Source: Rhodospirillaceae bacterium
GTDB taxonomy: Bacteria > Pseudomonadota > Alphaproteobacteria > CADEGL01
DNA length: 11,180 nucleotides
Direction: 5' to 3'
Assembly: GCA_018699755.1 (NCBI GenBank)
Contig: JABIRQ010000426.1
Location: forward strand, 1-11,180
Position 1 is the first letter of the stretch; each line of letters begins with the position of its first letter. Below are positions 1 through 6,257 of this stretch, piece after piece. The translations under genes and the position numbers were made by a program. A model generated the notes under the pieces. It had not been told where the DNA came from and did not search any database. It worked only from the letters and a program-made list of their open reading frames with translations.

Positions 1-118
1 CCCGCCGGGCCAGGGCGGTCACCGCAATGCCCCGCGCGCGCAACGCGCGCACGACCTCCGCGCCGATCCCTGCGCTGGCCCCCGTCACCAGGGCGCTTCT
101 GTAATCGGATATCGTCAT
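1..118 (-). CDS. SDR family oxidoreductase, N-terminal fragment (runs off the window)
   Basis: Only the first 39 codons are present; the gene continues beyond base 1. The start is the ATG read from 118 downward. Residues 12-19 read TGASAGIG, the TGxxxGxG dinucleotide-binding signature of classical short-chain dehydrogenases/reductases, placed after a short first beta strand as in the family. The visible end reads LARR: basic residues at the end of the second strand usually favour NADPH over NADH. The substrate cannot be told because the YxxxK active site lies outside the window. It diverges from the medium-chain dehydrogenase at 250. No Shine-Dalgarno sequence precedes the ATG, and a possible -10 box lies only eight bases upstream, so the message may be nearly leaderless (inference). 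Confidence 0.88.
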   Translation of the reverse strand, partial: MTISDYRSALVTGASAGIGAEVVRALRARGIAVTALARR

Positions 119-126
119 GGGCGCGG

Positions 127-152
127 AGTATAGCGGGCGGAATCTCCGTCAA
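127..152 (-). promoter_or_regulatory. Candidate promoter for the SDR gene, close to its start codon
   Basis: On the minus strand TTGACG (152-147) and TATACT (132-127) each match five of six bases of the sigma-70 consensus. The spacer is only 14 bases, shorter than the usual 16-18, which lowers confidence. Transcription would begin around 118-120, at or just before the ATG, giving a leaderless or near-leaderless mRNA. Confidence 0.3.
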
Positions 153-212
153 CCACGCCTGAAATGCCGGAGCCGCTGGACCGCGCGCCGAGCGGCGACC
201 ACAATTGCGACC

Positions 213-240
213 CGAGCATTAGAGAGCGAGCATTAGAGAG
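213..240 (+). repeat. Perfect 14-bp tandem duplication upstream of the medium-chain dehydrogenase
   Basis: The unit CGAGCATTAGAGAG occurs at 213-226 and again at 227-240 with no mismatch. Each copy ends in a purine-rich GAGAG. The second copy runs into GGA at 241-243, making AGAGAGGA, the likely ribosome-binding site seven bases before the ATG at 250. The repeat therefore duplicates part of the translation-initiation region. Confidence 0.9.
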
Positions 241-249
241 GATGACGGA

Positions 250-1293
250 ATGAAAGCGGCACGCTATCACGCCCATGACAGGCCCCTTGAGATCGAGGAG
301 GTGGCGGACCCCGTCCTGCGGCTGGGCGCCGTGACCGTTCGCGTGACGGCCTGTTTCGTCTCGCCCACCATGGCGTCCGTGATGGCCTCGGCCGACCCGC
401 CGCCCCTGCCGCCCGCGCCCTTCGTGCCCGGCATGAACGTGCTGGGCGAGGTGCTGGAGGTGGCGGCGGACGTTCCCGGCCTAGCGCCCGGCACGCCCGT
501 TTTCTGCGATCCCCTGGTGCGTTCGACCAATCCCGGCGCGCCGATCGATTCCGCCTTCGCCGGATATTTTGGCTTCACGGCCGCGTCGCGGGACATTTTG
601 GCCCGCTGGCCCGACGGCGGTTTCGCCGGCCGGGCGGTGTTTCCCGCCGAATGCGTGACCCCTTTGGGGACCGCGGCATCCGTCGATCCCGCCATGCTGA
701 CCCGTCTCGGCCATCTCGGCACGGCCTACGGCGCCTTCGCGCGCGGCGGCTTCGCGCCGGGGCAAACCGTCGCCGTGACCGGCGCGACCGGCATCCTGGG
801 GGTCTCCACCGTCCTGCTCGCCCTGGCCATGGGCGCGGGCCGGGTGGTCGCGGCCGGCCGCCGGGCCGAAACGCTGGACCGGCTGGTCGCCCTCGACCCG
901 GCGCGGGTCGTCGCGGCCGGTTACGATTCGATTCCGGCGGGGGTCGATCTGGTGGTCGATGCCGTGGGCCGCGTCCCGGGGCCGGAGCCGACCCTGGCGG
1001 CGATCGCCGCCCTGCGCTGGGGCGGCAACGCCGTCTTGGTCGGCGGGGTGGCGGGCGATCTGCCCCTGCGCTACGGCGCGTTGCTCGGGCGCGAGATCGG
1101 GGTCATGGGATCGGTCTGGTTCGATCGCGCGGCGCCGGCCGTGATCCTGGGCATGATCGGCAGCGGCCATCTCGACCTCTCGGCCCTGCGTGCCGACAGC
1201 TATCCCATCGAACAGGCGAACGAGGCGATGGCCGCCGCCGCCGCGTCCGACCGCCCCGACGGCTTCACCCATGTCGCGGTGGTCCCGGACTAG
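250..1293 (+). CDS. Medium-chain dehydrogenase/reductase, quinone-oxidoreductase-like, without zinc ligands
   Basis: This is a 347-residue protein of the MDR (alcohol dehydrogenase/quinone oxidoreductase) superfamily, about the usual length. A GroES-like domain fills roughly residues 1-130, followed by a Rossmann domain with VTGATGILGVS at 176-186. The cysteine and histidine positions that hold catalytic zinc in alcohol dehydrogenases are absent: the usual PGHE-like motif reads PGMN at 60-63. A zinc-independent NAD(P)H-dependent reductase of a quinone, enone or similar carbonyl is therefore more likely than an alcohol dehydrogenase. AGRR around residues 202-205 suggests NADPH. The ATG at 250 has a good purine-rich site at 235-242. 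The gene ends in tandem TAG TAG codons and converges on the DUF6644 gene with a 32-base gap. The substrate is unknown; divergence from an SDR gene hints at shared small-molecule redox metabolism. Confidence 0.9.
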   Translation: MKAARYHAHDRPLEIEEVADPVLRLGAVTVRVTACFVSPTMASVMASADPPPLPPAPFVPGMNVLGEVLEVAADVPGLAPGTPVFCDPLVRSTNPGAPIDSAFAGYFGFTAASRDILARWPDGGFAGRAVFPAECVTPLGTAASVDPAMLTRLGHLGTAYGAFARGGFAPGQTVAVTGATGILGVSTVLLALAMGAGRVVAAGRRAETLDRLVALDPARVVAAGYDSIPAGVDLVVDAVGRVPGPEPTLAAIAALRWGGNAVLVGGVAGDLPLRYGALLGREIGVMGSVWFDRAAPAVILGMIGSGHLDLSALRADSYPIEQANEAMAAAAASDRPDGFTHVAVVPD

Positions 1294-1325
1294 TAGCGAC
1301 TATCGGCATTGGCCCGCCCGCCCGG

Positions 1326-1796
1326 TCAGCTGAAGGCGATCATCCGGCCGCAGACGATGACGCCGAGCCAGAGCGAGATCGACAGCAGAGCGGCGGCGCG
1401 GGCCGGTGCGGGGGCGCGCGCGGGCCAACCTTCCGCGCTCGGGAATGTGCGCAGGTGGAAATAGGCTGCGTTGAGCCCGGCCAGGGCGATGAAGCCCAAC
1501 TTCCAGGGAAAGAAGGGATTGCCCCAGACGTCGCGCGGATCGACCGTGAACATCAGCGAGCCTGTCGCGACCGCGATGCAGAAGGCGCCCAGGGTCAGCG
1601 GCAGAAGGTGGCGCGCCAGCGGCCGGAGCGGCAAGGCCCGCGCCCGGCCGAGCAGGCGCAGATCGAAGGCCAGGACGGTGCCGAACAGCACGGTGATTGA
1701 AAGGACATGGCTGAGATTGATCAGCGGATAGGCCCAGCGCGTGCTGCGCAGAAAATAGGCGATCTGCAGGTTTTGAATGGTGTCCAGGATATCCAT
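1326..1796 (-). CDS. DUF6644-like four-helix inner-membrane protein
   Basis: This 156-residue hydrophobic protein has four probable membrane helices near residues 22-45, 62-83, 97-115 and 134-153. I recognise it as DUF6644-like from the opening MDILD, from SHVLSITVLFGTVLAFDLRLLG-type residues in helix 1, and from FFPWKLGF before helix 3. No biochemical function is established for the family to my knowledge. His30 in helix 1, His63 at the edge of helix 2 and His114 at the end of helix 3 are placed so that they could bind heme or a metal, as in CopD- or cytochrome b-like bundles; this is inference. It lies 17 bases downstream of the DUF6152 gene on the same strand, so the two are probably co-transcribed. 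I recall DUF6152 and DUF6644 genes being neighbours in other bacteria. Confidence 0.82.
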   Translation of the reverse strand: MDILDTIQNLQIAYFLRSTRWAYPLINLSHVLSITVLFGTVLAFDLRLLGRARALPLRPLARHLLPLTLGAFCIAVATGSLMFTVDPRDVWGNPFFPWKLGFIALAGLNAAYFHLRTFPSAEGWPARAPAPARAAALLSISLWLGVIVCGRMIAFS

Positions 1797-1813
1797 GACG
1801 CAGGTCCGCCGCG

Positions 1814-2323
1814 CTATTCGCAGCTCACGGGAAGGGTGGTCTCGGTGACCCAGTACCGTTTGCTGCCCGACACTTCGACAAAGGCCACGTAGACATCGGA
1901 TTCCATGTCGCAGGACGGGTAGGCGATGGCCTGGAAAAAATCGTTATCCTTGAGATCCGTGCCCATGATCCCCGCTTTCTCGAGTTGCCAGAAGGCCGAG
2001 ATCACGAGAGTCCAGGTGCCCTCCGGCGCGGCGCGGATACCCTCGGGGACGGCGCGTCCTTCGAGCGTCTCGCCCGGCGCGTATTCAGGCGGCAGCGCGA
2101 CGCCCGGCGCGACTTCGAGCCGCACATAGGAATGGGGATATTGCCAATAGACCTCGCGGATCTTGCCCTCGAAATAGAGCGGTTGCGTCGATTCGAAGCG
2201 GACGAAGCCGTGATGGGCCTCCGCCGTCATCGCGAACCCGATAATCGCGAGCGCCCCGCCGACCAGGAGGCCGAGCGCGCGCCGCTTGGCATTGCCGCCG
2301 TCTTGGGTGTCAGATTGGGCCAT
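1814..2323 (-). CDS. DUF6152-like exported protein with predicted His-His mature N-terminus
   Basis: This 169-residue protein has a signal peptide: basic residues KRR at 13-15, a hydrophobic stretch at 17-32, and AEA at 34-36 as a signal-peptidase site. Cleavage there leaves a mature protein starting HHGF (His37, His38). The next segment, with FEGKIREVYWQYPHSYVRLE within residues 51-70, resembles the DUF6152 pattern of a beta-rich domain with a conserved Pro-His (63-64). Cys138 and Cys168 could form a periplasmic disulfide. The family has no assigned function that I know of. An N-terminal histidine plus an internal histidine recalls the histidine brace of CopC and lytic polysaccharide monooxygenases, so copper binding is a testable idea, not an established fact. 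AAGG lies a few bases before the ATG. It is the first gene of a pair with DUF6644 and diverges from the flavin oxidoreductase across 40 bases. Confidence 0.8.
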   Translation of the reverse strand: MAQSDTQDGGNAKRRALGLLVGGALAIIGFAMTAEAHHGFVRFESTQPLYFEGKIREVYWQYPHSYVRLEVAPGVALPPEYAPGETLEGRAVPEGIRAAPEGTWTLVISAFWQLEKAGIMGTDLKDNDFFQAIAYPSCDMESDVYVAFVEVSGSKRYWVTETTLPVSCE

Positions 2324-2363
2324 CGCACCTTGCTCCCGCCGTTTGAACTGAAAAACTAGCAGA

Positions 2364-3497
2364 ATGCCCCTCTCCGGTCGCCAACCCGTTGAATCGATTC
2401 CCGTCCGCGCCGATGTCGTCGTGATCGGCGGCGGCGTTTCGGGGCTGTGCGCCGCGCTCTATCTGGCGCGCGGCGGGGCGGAGGTGGTCTTGTTGGAGGC
2501 GGGTGTGGTCGCCGGGCAGGGGTCGAGCGCCAATGCGGGCACCCTGGCCCTGCAGAACAAGCGCCCTCCCATGCTCGCCTATTTCATCGAGGGGGTGGAG
2601 GAATGGCATCGCGTCGCCGTCGGCCTGGCGGTCGATATCGGCTACGGGCGGCCGGGTGGGCTGCAGGTCGCCGAGACCGATGCCGACCTGGCCGCATTGG
2701 AAAACCAGGCCGGACATTTGCGCGACCACGGCATCGCGGTCGATTGGCTCGAGGGATCGGCCCTGGCGGCGCGTGCGCCCTGGCTCGCGTCGAGCGTGCG
2801 CGCCGCGACCGAAAGCGGGGCGGACGGCTATGCCGATCCCCTGCGCGCTGGGCAGGCCCTCGCTGGCGCGGTCGAGGCGGCAGGCGGGCGTATCCTGACC
2901 CATACGCCGGTGATGGAGGCGGCGCGGCGCGGCGCCGGTTACGTCCTGTCCGTGCCGGGCGGCACGGTCGCCTGCGATTCCGTGGTCATCGCCACGGGCC
3001 CTTGGTCGGCTGCGTTGGGCCGGATGTTCGGTGCCGAACTGGCGGTCGAGCCAAGCACCATCATGCTGACCGCAACCGAACCCGCGCCCGCCGCCCTGGA
3101 CCGGGTTGTCACCCATATCCGCGGCCGCTTGACGGTCAAGCAGACGGCGGCGGGCGGTTGCCTGATCGGCGGCGGCTGGTATGGGCGCGGCGATTTTACC
3201 CGGCGGCGGCGCGATATCGCTTACGAATCCTTGCTTCACAACCTGCGTCTCGGTTGCGCCGTCGCGCCCTTCCTGGCGGATCTGCGTCCGGTCCGGCACT
3301 GGGCGGGGTATGAGGCGCGCACCCGTCACGGCCGCCCGCTCATCGGGCCGGTTCCCGGGCAAGGCGGCCTCTTCGCCCTGGTGCCCGCGGCGGGGGGCTG
3401 GACGGCCGCGGCCCTGGGCGGTCGCCTGATCGCGGAATGCGTGCTGACCGGGCGGGTGCCGCCTCTTGCCGAGGGCCTCGGCCCGGAGGCGGGTTAG
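2364..3497 (+). CDS. FAD-dependent oxidoreductase of the DAO / glycine oxidase type
   Basis: This 377-residue flavoprotein belongs to the family of D-amino acid dehydrogenase, glycine oxidase, sarcosine oxidase and HcnC. The FAD-binding beta-alpha-beta is at 17-45, with GGGVSG at 22-27 and Glu45 placed to bind the adenosine ribose. ATGPW at 210-214 is the second dinucleotide signature. The C-terminal part (315-357) has the expected GYEART, HGRPLIGPVPG and AAGGWTAAA segments closing the FAD site. There is no signal peptide or membrane helix, so it is probably cytoplasmic or peripheral. The substrate, likely an amine or amino acid, cannot be read from the sequence. No partner subunit (alpha/gamma of hydrogen cyanide synthase or opine oxidase) is adjacent. 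The ATG at 2364 lacks a convincing ribosome-binding site, but no other start fits before the FAD motif. Its stop lies one base from that of the convergent NfeD gene. Confidence 0.87.
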   Translation: MPLSGRQPVESIPVRADVVVIGGGVSGLCAALYLARGGAEVVLLEAGVVAGQGSSANAGTLALQNKRPPMLAYFIEGVEEWHRVAVGLAVDIGYGRPGGLQVAETDADLAALENQAGHLRDHGIAVDWLEGSALAARAPWLASSVRAATESGADGYADPLRAGQALAGAVEAAGGRILTHTPVMEAARRGAGYVLSVPGGTVACDSVVIATGPWSAALGRMFGAELAVEPSTIMLTATEPAPAALDRVVTHIRGRLTVKQTAAGGCLIGGGWYGRGDFTRRRRDIAYESLLHNLRLGCAVAPFLADLRPVRHWAGYEARTRHGRPLIGPVPGQGGLFALVPAAGGWTAAALGGRLIAECVLTGRVPPLAEGLGPEAG

Positions 3498-3498
3498 G

Positions 3499-3981
3499 TC
3501 AGGCCGAATCTTCCGTCGGGACGAGCCGAAGTTTGAGGAGCGCGCTTTCGACCGCGACGATCTCAACCCGCGCGCCGGCAGCGATTGCCTCGCCGGTCTC
3601 GCTCTCGGCCAGCCACCAAGTGTCGTCCAGCTGTATCCGCCCGCGGCCCTCCTGCAGGTTTTCTCCCAGGGTCAGGCGGCGGCCGATATAGCTTTGGCCG
3701 CGCAGATTGAGGGTCGGGCTGTCGGTCTCGTCGGGTCGGCGCTGCCGCCATCGCTGCCAAATATAGGTCGAGACGACGGCGAGCACGGCGAACGCCAGAA
3801 CCTGGATTCGCCAGTCGAGACTCGGCGCGCCCGCGATCGCGACTCCGATAACGAAGGCCGAGGCGGCGGGCCAGATCAGCAGGGTCGATGGCACCAGGAT
3901 TTCGATGGCGATCAGCAGGACCGCGAAGGCCCACCAATGCCAATAGCTGATCTCCCAGAGCCAGGCGATATAGGCGTCCAT
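3499..3981 (-). CDS. NfeD-family membrane protein, short form (YbbJ-like)
   Basis: The 160-residue protein starts at the ATG read from 3981; the open frame continues upstream, but that part overlaps the SPFH gene and is not homologous. Hydrophobic helices near 13-31, 35-52 and 58-76 include IEILVPSTLLIWPAASAF, typical of short NfeD proteins. A soluble domain at about 90-155 with a TLNLRGQSYIG stretch matches the small OB-fold that ends this family. Short NfeD proteins lack the ClpP-like protease domain and act with SPFH proteins in the membrane, as E. coli YbbJ does with QmcA. The upstream neighbour is exactly such an SPFH gene, seven bases away. Its ribosome-binding site (AAGGGA/GAAG) spans the end of the SPFH gene, so the two are probably translationally linked. 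Confidence 0.93.
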   Translation of the reverse strand: MDAYIAWLWEISYWHWWAFAVLLIAIEILVPSTLLIWPAASAFVIGVAIAGAPSLDWRIQVLAFAVLAVVSTYIWQRWRQRRPDETDSPTLNLRGQSYIGRRLTLGENLQEGRGRIQLDDTWWLAESETGEAIAAGARVEIVAVESALLKLRLVPTEDSA

Positions 3982-3988
3982 GGCGCTT

Positions 3989-4927
3989 CTATCCCTTGCG
4001 GTCGGCGAAGGCGGCCTTCGCGATCTCGGCCACCCCGGCGACGCTGCCCAGCACGCTGGCGGCTTCGAGCGGCAGCATGATGACCTTCTGATTGGGCGCC
4101 GAGGCGATCTGGCCGAGCGCGTCGACATAGCGCTGCGCGACGAAATAGTTGATCGCTTCCGGCCGCCCGGCGGCGATGGCGGCGGAGACGTCCTGGGTCG
4201 CCTTGGCCTCGGCCTGGGCCTCGCGCTCGCGTGCCTCGGCATCCCGATAGGCCGCCTCGCGCCGGCCCTCGGCCTCCAGGATCGCCGCTTGCTTCATGCC
4301 CTCGGCGCGCAGGATGGCGGCCTGCTTGGCACCCTCGGCGGTGAGGATTTCGGCGCGCTTCTCGCGTTCCGCCTTCATCTGCCCGGCCATGGCGTTGACC
4401 AGGTCGGTGGGCGGCGAGAGATCCTTGATTTCGATGCGCGTGACCTTGATGCCCCAAGGGTTGGTCGCCGCGTCGATCACCCGCAGCAGCCGGTCGTTGA
4501 TGTCGTCGCGCTTGGACAGCACGTCGTCCAGGCTCATTGAGCCGATGACCGAGCGGATATTGGTCATGCAGAGATTGGTGATCGCGCGCTCCAGATCGTC
4601 GACCTCGTAGGCCGCCTTGGGCGCGTCGACCACCTGGAAGAACGTGACGCCGTCGGCCGTGACCGTGGCGTTGTCGAAGGTGATGACATCCTGGGCCGGG
4701 ATGTCGAGCACGGTCTCGCGCATCGAGACCTTCACGCCGATACGGTCGATCATGGGAATGATCAGGTTGAGGCCCGGCGATAGGCTGCGGGTGTACCGGC
4801 CGAACCGCTCGATCATCCATTGGGTCGCCTGCGGAACGGTCTTGACCCCGGCCAGGATCAGGAACACGGCCAGGACGACGACAGCGATGACGAAGATCAG
4901 AAACGGGCTCGGGGCGAATTCACCCAT
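3989..4927 (-). CDS. qmcA: SPFH/Band 7 (stomatin-like, QmcA-like) membrane scaffold protein
   Basis: This 312-residue protein has one N-terminal membrane helix (about 9-27). The SPFH domain (about 30-190) opens with VPQATQWMIERFGRY and SPGLNLIIP, hallmark prohibitin/stomatin segments. Residues 194-248 contain five consecutive 11-residue repeats built on I/Y-x-x-A-E-G-x-x-x-A-A, which should form a long coiled coil. A hydrophobic C-terminal tail follows, usual for oligomer-forming members. The family assembles ring- or cage-like membrane microdomains that control proteases and membrane quality. The length matches E. coli QmcA (about 305 residues), and the following NfeD gene repeats the qmcA-ybbJ arrangement; strict orthology is not proven. 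GGGAGGA before the ATG at 4927 is a strong ribosome-binding site. The MFS gene lies 69 bases upstream with a GC-rich hairpin between them. Confidence 0.94.
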   Translation of the reverse strand: MGEFAPSPFLIFVIAVVVLAVFLILAGVKTVPQATQWMIERFGRYTRSLSPGLNLIIPMIDRIGVKVSMRETVLDIPAQDVITFDNATVTADGVTFFQVVDAPKAAYEVDDLERAITNLCMTNIRSVIGSMSLDDVLSKRDDINDRLLRVIDAATNPWGIKVTRIEIKDLSPPTDLVNAMAGQMKAEREKRAEILTAEGAKQAAILRAEGMKQAAILEAEGRREAAYRDAEAREREAQAEAKATQDVSAAIAAGRPEAINYFVAQRYVDALGQIASAPNQKVIMLPLEAASVLGSVAGVAEIAKAAFADRKG

Positions 4928-4949
4928 GGTCGGTCCTCCCTCGAAGGGG

Positions 4950-4979
4950 CCGGGCCGCGCCGAACCTCCGCGCGACCGG
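4950..4979 (-). other. GC-rich imperfect hairpin between the MFS and SPFH genes
   Basis: The left arm CCGG-GC-CGCGC (4950-4960) pairs with GCGCG-A-CCGG (4970-4979) around a nine-base loop: nine base pairs with a small internal bulge. No run of T follows on the minus strand, so it is not a classical intrinsic terminator. It lies just before the SPFH ribosome-binding site and could be a processing or attenuation stem, or just chance in GC-rich DNA. Confidence 0.35.
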
Positions 4980-4996
4980 GCGGATAGTGCATTCTA

Positions 4997-6208
4997 TCAG
5001 AGGGAGCGGCGGATCGACACGGATGCGAGCGCGAGCAGGACCGTGCCCAGGCCGACATAGACCAGCGCCATCCAGGCCATCTCCTCCATCGTCACGCCGG
5101 TATCGATCATCCAGCCCATGATTCCCGGCGACAGGGCGCTGGCCAGAACCATCAGGGCGGAGGACAGGGCGCGGATCGAGCCGATCGTGTGCACGCCGTA
5201 TACCTCGGCCCAGAGCGCGCCGATGATTGCCATGCTGAAGCCGGTGGTCACGCCGGTCGCGCCCATGAACACGAAGATGATCGCCGGATCGTCCGACAGG
5301 GCGAGGGAGAGCAAGGCGATCGCCAGCACGGGCAGATAGAAGGGCAGCAGGACGGTAGCGCTGAAGCGGTCGATCAACGGTCCCACGATCAGGGTCGCGA
5401 GGAGCGAGGCACCGGCATAGGCGGCGAAGCCGGAGGCCCAGAGCTCCATCGGCCAGCCCTTGGTCTCGACCAGATGGACTTGGTGGAACAGGAAACCCGT
5501 CACGATGAAGGCGGGCGCCAGGGCGGCCGGCATGACCATGTAGAAGCGCGGGTCGCGTAGCACGTCGCGCTGGCCCCAGCGCCGCGGCGCGCCGGGCCCG
5601 GTCGGGGCGGCGGGAACGTCCTCCGCCGGCGGCCCGCCGCGCAGCAGCCAGAAGGTCAGCGGCAGCATGACGGCGAGCAGCAGAAACCCGCCGCCGGCAT
5701 AGGTGGCACGCCAGCCGATCGCCGCGATCCCGGCCACGACGGCGAGCGGCAGCACGGCTTGATAGACGGGCATTCCCAGGGTCGCGATGGCCAAGGCCTT
5801 GCCCCGGTCCCGCGAGAAATAGCGTACCATGCTGGTCACGGCGACATGGGTCATCATGCCCTGCCCGGCGAGGCGCAGGGCGAAGAAGGCGAGGAAGAGG
5901 AAGATGGCCGCGGGGGTTGCCGCGGTCAGGGCGCAGGCCCCGGCCAGGCCGAACAGCACGTAGACGGTGAAGCGCTTCAGCGGGATATGGTCGATCTTGC
6001 GGCCCAGCCAGATGACGGTGAAGCCGCTGGCCAGGGTGGCGACCGAGTAGTACAGGCCGAAATCGCCATGGCTGAGGTCGAACTCGCCGCGGATCTCGCC
6101 GCTGAACAGGGCGATGAAATAGGTCTGCCCGAAGCTCGAGAACCCTTCGAGGGAAAAGCCGAACAGCAGAAAGCGCCAATGGGCGCGGATAAAGGGCAGA
6201 TAGCTCAC
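4997..6208 (-). CDS. MFS transporter
   Basis: This 403-residue polytopic protein has about twelve hydrophobic segments and a hydrophilic central loop (around 190-215), the normal size and layout for the major facilitator superfamily. The loop between helices 2 and 3 reads LGRKIDHIPLKRF at 68-80, a variant of the G-x-x-x-D-x-x-x-x-R/K signature (motif A). A weaker counterpart, GPLIDRFS, appears in the second half. The substrate is not recognisable; the closest feel is to monocarboxylate or small organic anion carriers, at low certainty. The start is a GTG at 6208 with only a weak ribosome-binding site; no other start is in frame between it and the end of the zinc-finger gene 49 bases upstream. 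It lies in the same direction as the DksA-like gene before it and the SPFH/NfeD pair after it. Confidence 0.9.
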   Translation of the reverse strand: MSYLPFIRAHWRFLLFGFSLEGFSSFGQTYFIALFSGEIRGEFDLSHGDFGLYYSVATLASGFTVIWLGRKIDHIPLKRFTVYVLFGLAGACALTAATPAAIFLFLAFFALRLAGQGMMTHVAVTSMVRYFSRDRGKALAIATLGMPVYQAVLPLAVVAGIAAIGWRATYAGGGFLLLAVMLPLTFWLLRGGPPAEDVPAAPTGPGAPRRWGQRDVLRDPRFYMVMPAALAPAFIVTGFLFHQVHLVETKGWPMELWASGFAAYAGASLLATLIVGPLIDRFSATVLLPFYLPVLAIALLSLALSDDPAIIFVFMGATGVTTGFSMAIIGALWAEVYGVHTIGSIRALSSALMVLASALSPGIMGWMIDTGVTMEEMAWMALVYVGLGTVLLALASVSIRRSL

Positions 6209-6257
6209 GGCGGTCGATTTCGGTCTGGTGGGGTGAAAAGGCGCGCTTGCCGTCGGC

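Noticed and set aside
172..196. Inverted repeat GCCGCT…AGCGGC in the SDR/MDR gap
   Set aside because: Only six-base arms with a 13-base loop; expected by chance in GC-rich DNA.
2310..3566. 418-codon minus-strand frame over the flavin oxidoreductase gene
   Set aside because: No domain is recognisable and the composition is typical of an antisense shadow; the plus strand has full FAD motifs.
3982..4242. Upstream extension of the NfeD frame
   Set aside because: The extra 87 residues are Arg/Ser/Pro-rich and overlap the SPFH gene; the ATG at 3981 has a ribosome-binding site and starts the conserved protein.
4920..6179. Alternative minus-strand frame over the MFS gene
   Set aside because: Arg/Pro-rich translation without membrane segments; the MFS frame has helices and motif A.
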